From Snowella sp. (lineage in GTDB: Bacteria > Cyanobacteriota > Cyanobacteriia > Cyanobacteriales > Microcystaceae), in NCBI GenBank assembly GCA_003249095.1, contig QBMS01000006.1:14814-78767 (forward strand): a stretch of DNA of 63,954 nucleotides, read 5' to 3'. The notes beneath the pieces are model-generated. The model made no database searches, had not been told where the DNA came from, and was given only the letters and a program-made list of their open reading frames with translations. This document shows, in pieces, positions 45,947-55,490 of the stretch (the stretch's first letter is position 1; the number at the start of each line of letters is the position of its first letter). The translations under genes and the position numbers were made by a program.

Positions 45947-46254
45947 GTCAAGAATACTCTATTGAATTAACAACAATTGCGCTAGAAATGCTGTCTGAAA
46001 TTAAGGATCAACGACATTTACAACTCCTAAAAAAAAGGATTGAACAACTCCAAATTAATCCAGAACAACAAGGAAAGGCATTAACTGATAAATTAAAAGG
46101 CTATCGAAGTATAAGAGCGGTCGGTCAAAGATATCGAATTATTTATCAGATTGAACAAAATTTCATTGTTGTATATATTTTAGGGGTAGGTTTAAGGAAA
46201 CAAGGTAGTCGAAAAGATATTTATAATCGACTCGAAAATTTCCTAGAAGATTAA
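45943..46254 (+). CDS. RelE-family toxin
   Basis: 103 residues from ATG 45943, which overlaps the antitoxin stop (ATGA); an upstream ATG at 45913 would overlap by more and is less likely. The RelE fold is supported by YSIELTTIALEMLSEIKDQ, LKGYRSIRAVGQRYRIIYQI near residue 58 and IVVYILGVGLRKQGSRKDIY near 78, with the conserved RYRIIY. It is probably a ribosome-dependent mRNase. It pairs with the Phd/YefM antitoxin upstream. Confidence 0.88.
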   Translation: MSQEYSIELTTIALEMLSEIKDQRHLQLLKKRIEQLQINPEQQGKALTDKLKGYRSIRAVGQRYRIIYQIEQNFIVVYILGVGLRKQGSRKDIYNRLENFLED

Positions 46255-46302
46255 TTTGACCAAATTCACTGTTATTTTTCTATAATTACCAATTTTTTTA
46301 TT

Positions 46303-48891
46303 ATGTCTTATCTAAATTTTGATACCGAAAATAATCAACATCAACGCAAATCCTTTGAACTCCCAGGCGCAAAACCCCACTACAACCCCGATCGCCCTGG
46401 ACAAGTAAATCATATCTTTTTAGACCTAAAACTCGATATCCCCAACAAATCTTTCCAAGGAATTTGTAAAATCACCCTCACTCCTATTCGGAATGACATT
46501 AAAGAATTAACCCTAGATGCCGTGAACTTAGGCATTCAATCCGTATTAATAAAAAATATTAGTCAATCCTTCGATTATAATGGTGAAAAACTAATTATTC
46601 ATCTGCTCCAAAAGCTACCAGAAGAAAAAACAGAAATCGAAATTCATTATCAAGTTAATCAGCCCCAAAGAGGACTGTATTTTATTGAACCCGATGAACA
46701 TTATCCCCATAAACCCGTACAAGTTTGGACACAGGGAGAAGATGAAGACTCTCGCTTTTGGTTTCCTTGTTTTGACTACCCAGGACAACTCGCCACTTCC
46801 GAAATTAGGGTACAAATTCCTAAACCCTTGATCGCCGTTTCTAATGGAGAATTAATTCAATTAGAAGATCAAGGGACAGAACAAATTTATCATTGGTCAC
46901 AAAAACAAATTCATCCCACCTATTTAATGACTCTGGCAGTGGGAAATTTTGCCGAATTAATTGATCATTATCAGAATATTCCTGTTACTTATTATGTGGA
47001 AAAAGGACGAGAAGCGGATGGTTTGAGGAGCATGGGCAAAACTCCTAAAATGATTGAATTTTTCGCAGAAACCTTTGGCTATCCCTATCCTTTCCCCAAA
47101 TATGCCCAGGTTTGTGTGGATGATTTTATCTTTGGCGGAATGGAAAATACTTCGACGACTTTATTAACCGATCGCTGTTTATTAGACGAACGAGCGGCCT
47201 TAGATAATCGCAATACAGAAAGCCTCGTTGCCCATGAATTAGCCCATCAATGGTTTGGCGATTTAGTCGTCATTAAACATTGGTCACACGCCTGGATCAA
47301 AGAAGGTATGGCTTCCTATTCTGAAGTTTTATGGACAGCAATGGAATATGGTTCCTTGGATGCGGCCTACTATATGTTAGGAGAAGCGCGGAACTATTTA
47401 GAGGAAGATTCCTCCCGTTATCGTCGTCCGATTGTTACGAATATTTATCGAGAAGCCATTGAATTATATGATCGTCATTTATACGAAAAAGGGGCCTGTG
47501 TTTATCACATGATCTGCAGTATTTTGGGTAAGCAATTATTTACGAAAGCTATTCATACGTTTGTGCAAGATAACGCCCATAAAACCGTTGAAACGATTGA
47601 TTTGTTGCGAGCGATAGAAAAATCAACAGGCTTTAATTTATTATGGCTCTTTGATCAATATGTTTTTCGCGGCGGTCATCCTGACTATAAAATCTCCTAT
47701 AGTTGGGATCAGGATAATCATTTAGCTAAATTAACTGTTGTTCAAACCCAGGTTAAAGAAGACGAAAAAAGTGATTTTAAGAATTTATTTGATCTTAAAA
47801 TTCCCATTGCTTTTAATTATTTACAAGCAGGTCAAGTCCAATCTAAAACCTTTAATCTACGCATTCATGAACGGGAACAAAGCTTTTATCTTCCCCTCGA
47901 AGTTAAGCCCGATTTTATTAGTTTTGATGCCGAAAATTATTTCCTCAAAACCGTTGAGCTAGATTATCCCGTTGCCGAATTAAAAGCCCAATTGAAACAC
48001 GATCGCGACCCTGTTTCTCGTATCTATGCCGCGATCGCGTTGGCTAAAAAAGGCGGCTTAGAAGTGGTGGAAGCTTTGAAGGAAAGTTTAACCCAAGATC
48101 CCTTTTGGGGCGTGCGGGTAGAAGTGGCGGATCAGTTGGCTAATATTAAATTAGACCAGGCGGGAGATGCCCTCATTGCGGGACTCAGTAACGAAAATCC
48201 GAAAGTTCGTCGTGCCATTATTAGTAGTTTGAGCAAGGTGAAAACCCAAGCCAGTTATGACACCCTCAAGCAGTGCCTAGAAACAGGGGAAACAAGTTAC
48301 TATGCAGAGGCGGCGGCGGCATCGGGACTGGGTTCACTCATTTCAGGAAATCTCAAACACCAGGAACAAGACGCGATCGCCTTATTAAAGACTGTTTTAG
48401 AAGAACGATCGGGCTGGAATGAAGTCGTGCGCTGTGGCGCGATTAATGGTTTAAGCCAACTTAAAACTTCTGGGGATGCGGTCGATATTATCCTCTCCTA
48501 TACTGCCTTGGGCGTTCCCCAGCCCTTACGATTAGCGGCGATTCGCGCACTAGGAGGAGTCTCTACGGGTCAAACGCCTGATAAACTTACTGAAATTCTG
48601 GATCGTTTAGCCGCGATCGCTCAGGAATCCTTCTTTCTCACCCAAGTCGCCGTTGCCAATGCCCTCGGTCAGATGGAAACTCCCAAGGCGATTAATATTT
48701 TGCAATCCCTGGCGGATCAAACTCCTGATGGTCGAGTGCGTCGTTTGGCAGAAGAGGCGATCGCCAAAGTCCAGAAAAATCTCGGTTCCGATAAAGCGGT
48801 CAAGGAATTACGGGAAGAAATCGATCAAATCAAGCAGGAAAACCAAGATCTCAAGAGTCGTTTGGCTAAACTCGAAGCTCAGACTCACTGA
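46303..48891 (+). CDS. M1-family aminopeptidase with C-terminal HEAT repeats
   Basis: 862 residues. The exopeptidase motif GGMENTSTT near residue 280 and the zinc site VAHELAHQWFGD (HExxH) near 310, with the third ligand E in KEGMASYSE about 18 residues later, mark an M1 metallopeptidase. The C-terminal half (about 565-840) contains HEAT/PBS-like repeats (DPFWGVRVEVADQL, NPKVRRAIISSL) and a coiled-coil end (KELREEIDQIKQENQDLKSR). It removes N-terminal amino acids from peptides in the cytoplasm. Larger and differently ended than E. coli PepN, so I give no symbol. Confidence 0.93.
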   Translation: MSYLNFDTENNQHQRKSFELPGAKPHYNPDRPGQVNHIFLDLKLDIPNKSFQGICKITLTPIRNDIKELTLDAVNLGIQSVLIKNISQSFDYNGEKLIIHLLQKLPEEKTEIEIHYQVNQPQRGLYFIEPDEHYPHKPVQVWTQGEDEDSRFWFPCFDYPGQLATSEIRVQIPKPLIAVSNGELIQLEDQGTEQIYHWSQKQIHPTYLMTLAVGNFAELIDHYQNIPVTYYVEKGREADGLRSMGKTPKMIEFFAETFGYPYPFPKYAQVCVDDFIFGGMENTSTTLLTDRCLLDERAALDNRNTESLVAHELAHQWFGDLVVIKHWSHAWIKEGMASYSEVLWTAMEYGSLDAAYYMLGEARNYLEEDSSRYRRPIVTNIYREAIELYDRHLYEKGACVYHMICSILGKQLFTKAIHTFVQDNAHKTVETIDLLRAIEKSTGFNLLWLFDQYVFRGGHPDYKISYSWDQDNHLAKLTVVQTQVKEDEKSDFKNLFDLKIPIAFNYLQAGQVQSKTFNLRIHEREQSFYLPLEVKPDFISFDAENYFLKTVELDYPVAELKAQLKHDRDPVSRIYAAIALAKKGGLEVVEALKESLTQDPFWGVRVEVADQLANIKLDQAGDALIAGLSNENPKVRRAIISSLSKVKTQASYDTLKQCLETGETSYYAEAAAASGLGSLISGNLKHQEQDAIALLKTVLEERSGWNEVVRCGAINGLSQLKTSGDAVDIILSYTALGVPQPLRLAAIRALGGVSTGQTPDKLTEILDRLAAIAQESFFLTQVAVANALGQMETPKAINILQSLADQTPDGRVRRLAEEAIAKVQKNLGSDKAVKELREEIDQIKQENQDLKSRLAKLEAQTH

Positions 48892-48964
48892 TCCCAGAGA
48901 TAAAGCGTCAGTCCGTCAAAAATAGTATCTACAGGTTGGGAACCCGCAATTTTTAACTCAAACG

Positions 48965-49756
48965 TTATTCAAGCGGAGTCAAAATGACTTCCAGATTGTT
49001 GTTGACATTAATCATGCTATTTTGAGGAAAAGTTTGCCAATTTCCTTGAAATAGCGGTTCCGAAGCAACAATCACCCCATCCGAATAACGAGAATCGTTT
49101 TCTAGCCAATAGAGACTAGGCACGGGCTGACGATTTGCATAACGGGAAGCAATTAATTGTTGACCATCACTAATAATAATATTCGCTGAAAAATAGGTAT
49201 GGAGTGATTTCGCTAATTGGGTTAATTTAATGAGCGTATTTTTTAAAGCGGTTGTTAGGCTAATCTCTGGATTGGTTTGTAATTCATTAATCAGGAGGGC
49301 AAAAATATGTTCAGAATCCGTTGTTCCGTGAATAAATTGATAGCTTTCATCACTTAATAAATTACGAATCGGACGGTAAAGGGTTTTCCGAAAATGGTTA
49401 ATAAATCCATTATGAATAAATAATAATTTTTCCTGGGTAAAGGGTTGGCAATTCCCTAAATCCACCGCTAGAGGCGGTGTTGCACTCCGCACATAACTGA
49501 GAATACAATTGGATTCGGCATAACGACTCAAATGGGGCAGGTTAATATCGCTCCAAATTGGTAAAATATTTTTATAAAGATAGGGCGCAACTTCTTTTTT
49601 AGCATCATACCAACCGACTCCAAACCCGTCTGCATTTAAAATTCCTGCGGTCATTTCCTGGGGTTGATAACTCTGGACAACCAAGGAATGCTCTGGTTTG
49701 TATAATAAGTCTTCTAATTGAATTGTTTTTCCTAAATATCCTAACAAACGACACAT
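48965..49756 (-). CDS. egtC: Class II glutamine amidotransferase, EgtC-like
   Basis: 263 residues. An Ntn-hydrolase: the initiator Met precedes catalytic C2 (MCRLLGYLG), with [11 protein letters not shown] near residue 41, SYVRSATPP near 88 and [12 protein letters not shown] near 113. EgtC removes glutamate from a gamma-glutamyl sulfoxide in ergothioneine synthesis. No egtB or egtD lies beside it, although a SUMF1-fold protein occurs at 27318-28211, so the pathway assignment is moderate. The class of fold itself is secure. Confidence 0.85.
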   Translation of the reverse strand: MCRLLGYLGKTIQLEDLLYKPEHSLVVQSYQPQEMTAGILNADGFGVGWYDAKKEVAPYLYKNILPIWSDINLPHLSRYAESNCILSYVRSATPPLAVDLGNCQPFTQEKLLFIHNGFINHFRKTLYRPIRNLLSDESYQFIHGTTDSEHIFALLINELQTNPEISLTTALKNTLIKLTQLAKSLHTYFSANIIISDGQQLIASRYANRQPVPSLYWLENDSRYSDGVIVASEPLFQGNWQTFPQNSMINVNNNLEVILTPLE

Positions 49757-49773
49757 AAGCAGTGCTTTTATCT

Positions 49774-49877
49774 AGTTATGGAGTGATTAATTTTTACTTA
49801 TGCAGACAAGGGGCTTAAGCCCCTGGTTACAAGACTTTCAGCAAAATGATGATGCAATCTAAATTCGTGACAGCTTA
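49774..49877. repeat. Palindromic repeat, copy C
   Basis: Third copy of the repeat at 12063 and 14836. The right two thirds match closely, including CAAGGGGCTTAAGCCCCTGG, GCAATCTAAATTCGTGACAG and the AGCTTA end. The left end is less certain. It lies between the EgtC-like gene and the MBL-fold gene, same orientation as the other copies. Confidence 0.72.
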
Positions 49878-49931
49878 GGAAATAATTGTCCATTATCCAT
49901 TGAAAACCGCGATCGCTGACGGTAATCGGAA

Positions 49932-50750
49932 CTAAGCCTTCGGTAGAGAAGGAATTTCTGCCGTTTTTAAAACACTTCTTTCATTAAAAACCCGAATTAA
50001 TGTGCCACTTTTCGGTAAATTATTGCGACTGAGTACCATTTCGTTACCCTTAATAAAGCTCAGATTCATCCCTTCCACCAGATCTAAAAAGTTCTTGACG
50101 GGGGCTAAATCACAGGTCTTTTTATCGGAGGCAACGGTTTGATACTGGGTCGGGATCATGATTCTTGGATTCAGGGTCAACATCGCTTGTTTGGCTTCTT
50201 CGGGAGTATAGGTTTTTGGGCCGCCACCGACGGGAATGAGGGCCAGATCAGGAGTTCCCAACAAAATTTTAGCTTCATCAGAAATCGGGGAAGCGGCTCC
50301 TCCCATGTGAACCACTCGAATACCACCCTGAGTCCAACGCCAGGCGACATTGGTTCCAAAACGATTGCCATTGACGCGATCATGGGGAGAAGGCACGCCT
50401 TGGATCTTCAGTCCATTAATTTCATAGACTCCTGACTCAAACAACACTTTAGGATTACCAGGCAATCCTTCTGCGGCTCCTTCGTCCCAAAGTTGGCTAC
50501 TAATCAGGACTAAATCTGCTTTGACCCTGGGTAAGCGATAACCCGCCGTACAGCCCAACGTCCTAAAGGGATTGACCAAAATTTTCATGCCGCTACCCGA
50601 AAAGAGAAAAGCACTATGGCCTAACCATTGCACCGATAGGGATTGATTAGCGGATTGGGCAAGGGTCGCACGGAAGGTGGATGTTCCCATCGTTCCCAGG
50701 GTGGCCAGTACACTTGCGCCTGTGTAGCGAATTAAATCTCTTCGTTTCAT
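49932..50750 (-). CDS. Exported MBL-fold protein lacking the HxHxDH motif
   Basis: 272 residues. A twin-arginine-like signal MKRRDLIRYTGASVLATLG leads an MBL fold similar to the UlaG-type family: VQWLGHSAFLF near residue 40, ILVNPF near 57, VVHMGGAASPISDEAK near 148 and LIPVGGGPKTYTPEEA near 170. Where active relatives have HxHxDH the sequence is LISSQLWDEGAA, without histidines, and the usual HxGD reads HMGG. Only single histidines (SPHD) remain, so a hydrolytic activity is doubtful. It is divergent from the dual ABC gene. Confidence 0.8.
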   Translation of the reverse strand: MKRRDLIRYTGASVLATLGTMGTSTFRATLAQSANQSLSVQWLGHSAFLFSGSGMKILVNPFRTLGCTAGYRLPRVKADLVLISSQLWDEGAAEGLPGNPKVLFESGVYEINGLKIQGVPSPHDRVNGNRFGTNVAWRWTQGGIRVVHMGGAASPISDEAKILLGTPDLALIPVGGGPKTYTPEEAKQAMLTLNPRIMIPTQYQTVASDKKTCDLAPVKNFLDLVEGMNLSFIKGNEMVLSRNNLPKSGTLIRVFNERSVLKTAEIPSLPKA

Positions 50751-50835
50751 CGGTTTTTTTAGGATAACCCCTTTAACTTTTTCACAATTCTACGATAATA
50801 CAGAATAGTCACGATTACCGAGGACGAAACAACGG

Positions 50836-52470
50836 ATGACTGAGAGCCTGTTTTCTGTAAAAAATTTATCCATCGCCTATCCCCATAGCGACAGTTGGGC
50901 GGTAAATAATGTTTCTTTTTCGCTAAATAGGGGAGAAAAGCTGGGTTTAGTAGGGGAATCGGGCTGTGGAAAAACAACCCTGGGACGAGCGATTATGCGG
51001 TTATTGCCAGCAGAGTCTCGCCATCAGGGAGAGATTTTATTTGAGGGGAAGTCAGTGTTGGATCTCAATGATTCAGAACTGAGACAATTTCGGGGAGAGG
51101 TGGTTGCCCTGGTTTTTCAAGATCCCATGACCCGTCTTGATCCCTTGATGACCATTGGCGATCATTGTTTGGAAACTTTAAGGGCCCATCAGCCCCAATT
51201 ATCCCGCGCTGAAGCCAAAATATTGGCTTTGCAAACCTTGGAACGGGTAAAAATTACGGGCGATCGCTGGAGTCAGTATCCCCATGAATTTAGCGGTGGG
51301 ATGCGTCAACGGGTAGCCATGGCCTTGGCGTTGTTATTGAAACCCAAAATGATCGTGGCAGATGAACCGACAACCAGTTTAGATGTGACAGTGGCGGCAG
51401 AAATTTTACAGGAATTAACCCGTCTTTGTGCCGAAGATGATATGGGTTTGATCCTGATTTCCCATGATCTGGCAATGGTGGGGGAATACTGCGATCGCCT
51501 GGCAGTGATGAATCAAGGGGAAATTGTGGAAATGGGTGAAATTAATTCGATTTTGTATCATCCCCAACATGAATATACCCAATCTTTATTAGAAGCGGCT
51601 TTGCATATTCACCATCAAAATGAGCCGATAGAATTAACAGCCAGAGATAGCGAACTTAAGCCCTTATTGAAAATTAGTAACCTCAAACAATACTTCAGTT
51701 TGGAAGGGAATTTAATTCAGCAATTGTTTACCAAAGACAAGAAATTTATTAAGGCCGTTGATGATATTAATTTTGAAATTTATGCAGGAGAAAATTTAGG
51801 ATTGGTGGGGGAATCAGGCTGTGGAAAAAGTACCCTTTCTCGGACAATTTTGCAATTACTCAAACCCACTTCAGGGCAGGTTGAATTTGCAGGAACCGAT
51901 CTCAGTCAATTATCCGAATCGGAAATGCGCTTGCAACGTCGTGAGATTCAAATGATTTTTCAAGATCCCCATGCTTGTCTGAATCCGATGATGACCATTG
52001 GTCAAAGCATTGCTGATCCGTTGTTTATTCATCAATTGGCCACACCCACAGAAGCCGAAAAACAGGTTAAAGCCATGCTAGAAAGGGTCAGATTAACGCC
52101 TGTCGAAGAGTATTATGACCGTTATCCCAAGGATTTATCGGGGGGACAACAGCAACGGGTGGCGATCGCACGGGCCTTAATTACCAAACCCAAATTGGTG
52201 ATTTGTGATGAACCCGTCAGTATGTTGGATGCCAGTGTGCAAAGTCAGGTGTTGGAACTGATGTTAGAGTTGAAATCGGTTTTTAATTTGACCTATTTAT
52301 TTATTACCCATGATCTGTGGGTGGCTCGTTTTTTCTGCGATCGCATTGCGGTGATGAATAAGGGCAAAATTGTCGAAATTGGTGACACCGAAAGCATTTT
52401 CACCAATCCTCAGAACGAATATACCCAAAAACTGCTAAAAGCCGCCCCTTTATTGGCTAAAGTTGCCTAA
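50836..52470 (+). CDS. Dual-ATPase ABC protein, peptide/nickel (YejF-like) type
   Basis: 544 residues with two complete ABC ATPase halves. The first has GLVGESGCGKTTLGRAI near residue 37, SGGMRQRVAMA near 155 and MIVADEPTTSLD near 175. The second has GLVGESGCGKSTLSRTI near 325, LSGGQQQRVAIARA near 435 and LVICDEPVSMLD near 455. Each ends with the oligopeptide-type NPQNEYTQ(K/S)LL extension. It would energise oligopeptide uptake with permeases and a binding protein, none of which lies beside it here. Confidence 0.93.
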   Translation: MTESLFSVKNLSIAYPHSDSWAVNNVSFSLNRGEKLGLVGESGCGKTTLGRAIMRLLPAESRHQGEILFEGKSVLDLNDSELRQFRGEVVALVFQDPMTRLDPLMTIGDHCLETLRAHQPQLSRAEAKILALQTLERVKITGDRWSQYPHEFSGGMRQRVAMALALLLKPKMIVADEPTTSLDVTVAAEILQELTRLCAEDDMGLILISHDLAMVGEYCDRLAVMNQGEIVEMGEINSILYHPQHEYTQSLLEAALHIHHQNEPIELTARDSELKPLLKISNLKQYFSLEGNLIQQLFTKDKKFIKAVDDINFEIYAGENLGLVGESGCGKSTLSRTILQLLKPTSGQVEFAGTDLSQLSESEMRLQRREIQMIFQDPHACLNPMMTIGQSIADPLFIHQLATPTEAEKQVKAMLERVRLTPVEEYYDRYPKDLSGGQQQRVAIARALITKPKLVICDEPVSMLDASVQSQVLELMLELKSVFNLTYLFITHDLWVARFFCDRIAVMNKGKIVEIGDTESIFTNPQNEYTQKLLKAAPLLAKVA

Positions 52471-52615
52471 ATCATGACATATCGTTATACTACGTTAATA
52501 AGCTTTCCTATACTCTTTGGAAAAGCCTAAATTTTTCTGCGGAACTTAATCAATTCAATTCTTATCCTGTACTCTACCAAACAACAAAGTACTATCCATT
52601 ATTAAACGCGATCGC

Positions 52616-54559
52616 ATGAATCCACCGTCCAATCCCTCCCCTAATCTCCCCGTTTCTCGTCGTACAGCCCTAAAATTTCTCGGTGTGGGTTCCGTTGGAG
52701 GAGCCTTGGGTTATTCTCGCCTCAGCAAACCCCAACCTGCGGTTTATCAATTAGATAAAATTGTTCTACCAACCCAACTCAGTCAATCAAAATCTGTTGT
52801 GATTGTAGGAGCAGGATTAGCAGGTTTGGCCTGTGCCTATGAATTGAGTCAACGGGGTTTTGCGGTGACATTATTGGAAAAATCTCCCAATTTAGGTGGC
52901 AAAATTGCTAATTGGAAAATCCAAGTGGGAGATGAAGAATTTTTGATGGAACACGGTTTTCATGGGTTTTTTCCGCAATATTATAATCTTAAAAGTTTAG
53001 TTAAAGAATTAGCCATTACCGATAATTTTAAATCCTTGGGTTACTATTCCCTGGTATTTCGGAATAATACCTATCAACCCGAAGTTTTTCGTCCCAGTCA
53101 TTCCGCCTTTCCTTGGAATATTGTGGATTTAACCATTTCTTCGCCCAATCGATTACGGTGGGGAATTAATCTCACGAAAATTTCCCATTTACAGGTATTT
53201 CGAGCGATTACAGGCTTTCAAATCCCTAAAAGTTATAACGAACTTGACAGTATTTCCGTGACTGAATGGGTTTCTAGGGGCTTTCCCCAGGGTTTATACG
53301 ATCTTTATTTTCTGCCTTTTGCTAAATCTAGTCTCAATGCGCCTGATGTTTTGAGTGCGGGAGAATTGATGCAATTTTTCCATTTTTACTTTTTTGGAAA
53401 TCCCGAAGGATTAGCATTTAATGGTACAAAAGATGACATGGTAACAAGTATTGTCAAACCCATGATTGCGGCCATCGAAGCAAATGGTGGAAAGGTGATT
53501 ACAGAAGCAACCGTCAGTGAAATTAATTGTGCAGAAGGTCAGGTTAAATCCTTAAGTTATCAACAGGGAAATGCGGAAACCAATGTTCCTTTTTGGGTAA
53601 CAGAGAATTCGTTAATCAGTGATAAAAAAAATCATTATTACGGCGCAGGCGATCGCGTTTTTCTAGCGTCAAAAAATCAAAAAGAAGCGGTTTCTCTCAC
53701 TTGCACCCATCAAGGTTGTACCGTCGCCAAACAAGCGGATGGAAAATTACTTTGTCCCTGTCATGGAGCAGTTTATGATGCCGATGGTCGAGTGATTTCA
53801 GGCCCCGCTAAACGCAATTTACCCCGTTATAAAGTCGCTCAATCCCAACCCGATCAAGTTCAACTCGTCGCGGCCAATCCTGAATCTTCTGCTAAACCCA
53901 TCACCCTCCAAGCAGATTATTATGTGTTAGCAACCGATGTGCCTGGAACCCAACATTTATTTGATTTAATGACGGGAGAAGTTGACCCTATTCTGAAAGC
54001 AAATGTGAGTAAATTGGCGATCGCCGATCCCTTTGCGGTTGCCAGATTTTGGTTTGACAAAGATTTCGACTGGGAACACAGTAATTTTGCCTCTCTTTCG
54101 GGTTATGCGCTGACCGATAGTATTACCCTTTATCACCGCATTCAACAGCAATTTATCGACTGGTCAGAACGCACAGGGGGTAGTGTAGTGGAGTTACACG
54201 CCTATTGTTATAAAGAAAAAGAGTTTCCGACCCAAGAAGTTTTATTATCGACTTTTGAGCAGGAATTATACGAAATTGTTCCTAGTTTAAGCTCTGCAAC
54301 CCTGCTTCATCGAGAGTTAGTTAATCAAAAGAATTTTTCAGGTTATCCGCCCAACAGTTATCAAGACCGACCGACTACTCAAACGACCATGAGTAATCTT
54401 CTTTTTGCGGGAGATTGGGTGAAAATGCCGTTTCCCTGTGGTTTAATGGAGCGGGCGGTGAGTAGTGGACTTTTGGCGGCGAATGGGATTTGTCATCAAG
54501 AAAGTTTACAACGTCGGGATTTGTTAACGGTTATGCCAGAGGGGGTTTTACAGATTTAA
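52616..54559 (+). CDS. FAD-dependent desaturase-like oxidoreductase with inserted Rieske domain
   Basis: 647 residues. A Tat-like N-terminus (SRRTALKFLGVGSVGGALG) leads a Rossmann FAD fold, VVIVGAGLAGLACAYELSQR near residue 61, of the phytoene-desaturase/amine-oxidase group. Near residues 362-386 it contains CTHQGCTVAK and CPCHGAVYD, a complete Rieske 2Fe-2S site of the CTHxGC/CPCHG type seen in cytochrome b6f proteins, placed between the FAD-domain halves. The C-terminal FAD-binding end is LLFAGDWVKMPFPCGLMER. The enzyme may couple an isoprenoid or other dehydrogenation to an electron chain in the periplasm or thylakoid lumen. The substrate is unknown. Confidence 0.88.
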   Translation: MNPPSNPSPNLPVSRRTALKFLGVGSVGGALGYSRLSKPQPAVYQLDKIVLPTQLSQSKSVVIVGAGLAGLACAYELSQRGFAVTLLEKSPNLGGKIANWKIQVGDEEFLMEHGFHGFFPQYYNLKSLVKELAITDNFKSLGYYSLVFRNNTYQPEVFRPSHSAFPWNIVDLTISSPNRLRWGINLTKISHLQVFRAITGFQIPKSYNELDSISVTEWVSRGFPQGLYDLYFLPFAKSSLNAPDVLSAGELMQFFHFYFFGNPEGLAFNGTKDDMVTSIVKPMIAAIEANGGKVITEATVSEINCAEGQVKSLSYQQGNAETNVPFWVTENSLISDKKNHYYGAGDRVFLASKNQKEAVSLTCTHQGCTVAKQADGKLLCPCHGAVYDADGRVISGPAKRNLPRYKVAQSQPDQVQLVAANPESSAKPITLQADYYVLATDVPGTQHLFDLMTGEVDPILKANVSKLAIADPFAVARFWFDKDFDWEHSNFASLSGYALTDSITLYHRIQQQFIDWSERTGGSVVELHAYCYKEKEFPTQEVLLSTFEQELYEIVPSLSSATLLHRELVNQKNFSGYPPNSYQDRPTTQTTMSNLLFAGDWVKMPFPCGLMERAVSSGLLAANGICHQESLQRRDLLTVMPEGVLQI

Positions 54560-54628
54560 AGTTTTGGTAAATCCAAATCAGTTAAAGATCTAAAAGCGGT
54601 AGAATAGAAAAAAGTTACGGCTATTCCC

Positions 54629-54826
54629 ATGATGATGAACTCTACTGAATCTATCCCAATTTCTCCTCCCCAACTTTCTGCTGAAGCATTGGCGATCGCT
54701 CGATTGAAAGATGAAGACGATCCGAGTCAATGGGTTACGCTTGTTGAAGCAGGCGAAGACATTGATATTGAAAAGGATTTAGAATATTTAAAAAAACGTG
54801 GCTACAAAATCCAGATATCAAGTTAA
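54629..54826 (+). CDS. Putative antitoxin upstream of a RelE-type toxin
   Basis: 65 residues, acidic, with LKDEDDPSQWVTLVEAGEDI and a helical end KDLEYLKKRGYKI. The gene overlaps the following toxin-like gene by 29 bases. No named antitoxin family is certain; the call rests on size, acidity and position. Confidence 0.6.
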   Translation: MMMNSTESIPISPPQLSAEALAIARLKDEDDPSQWVTLVEAGEDIDIEKDLEYLKKRGYKIQISS

Positions 54827-55121
54827 AATCAATGATCAAGTTATAAAAAAAGACTTGATTCAATTGCCGACCTATCTTAAGAAAGATTTTGAAGCAATTT
54901 GTAGAACAATTCTCACTCAAGATCCCTATAACTGTTTTGGACTCGATAGCCATAATCTCAAAGGAGATTTGATTCATCATCGGGCTATTGAGATTGATGA
55001 TAATGGTATCAGTTACCGTTTGGTTTATCGCATTTATGAAAAACCTATTCCTAAAAGGGTTGTGGTTTTGAGTTTTGCAAAGCATGATCCAGCTTATGAT
55101 CGAGCAAAGGAACGTAAATAA
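54798..55121 (+). CDS. RelE-superfamily toxin-like protein
   Basis: 107 residues from GTG 54798. The RelE-like core is LPTYLKKDFEAICRTILTQD near residue 23 and YRLVYRIYEKPIPKRVVVLS near 75, with a lysine/arginine-rich end. The start overlaps the antitoxin, so the pair is coupled. DUF2442 follows 30 bp later; that family often accompanies toxin genes. Confidence 0.75.
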   Translation: MATKSRYQVKINDQVIKKDLIQLPTYLKKDFEAICRTILTQDPYNCFGLDSHNLKGDLIHHRAIEIDDNGISYRLVYRIYEKPIPKRVVVLSFAKHDPAYDRAKERK

Positions 55122-55151
55122 ACGCTTTTTTCTATTCAGATAAAATTTAGC

Positions 55152-55418
55152 ATGAATGTTTTAAAAGTCCAGGTAGATGAAAGAGTTCGCAATGTTCATT
55201 TCACAGAGGAAACGATTAGTGTTGATATGATGGATGGTCGCACTATTACGGTTCCTTTGGTTTGGTATCCTCGATTATTAAATGCAACAACCGAGCAACG
55301 TTCTCAATGGGAAGTTTGTGGTGGCGGTTTTGGAATTCACTGGGAGGAGATTGATGAGAATTTGAGTACGGAGGGATTGCTTAGAGGTATTCCTGCTCCA
55401 TCTTCACAGTTTCGATAA
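55152..55418 (+). CDS. DUF2442 protein
   Basis: 88 residues. The DUF2442 pattern is clear: VRNVHFTEETISVDMMDGRT near residue 12, VPLVWYPRLLNATTEQRSQW near 35 and GFGIHWEEIDENLSTEGLL near 58. The family behaves like an antitoxin or toxin-adjacent DNA-related protein and is widespread in cyanobacteria. It lies 30 bp after the RelE-like gene. Function is not established. Confidence 0.88.
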   Translation: MNVLKVQVDERVRNVHFTEETISVDMMDGRTITVPLVWYPRLLNATTEQRSQWEVCGGGFGIHWEEIDENLSTEGLLRGIPAPSSQFR

Positions 55419-55490
55419 ATTGCTATTCAGTTATAAGGTTTGATTTTTTTGTTTCTGTCAAAATTTTAGTCAATACTCGCAGATCATTCA

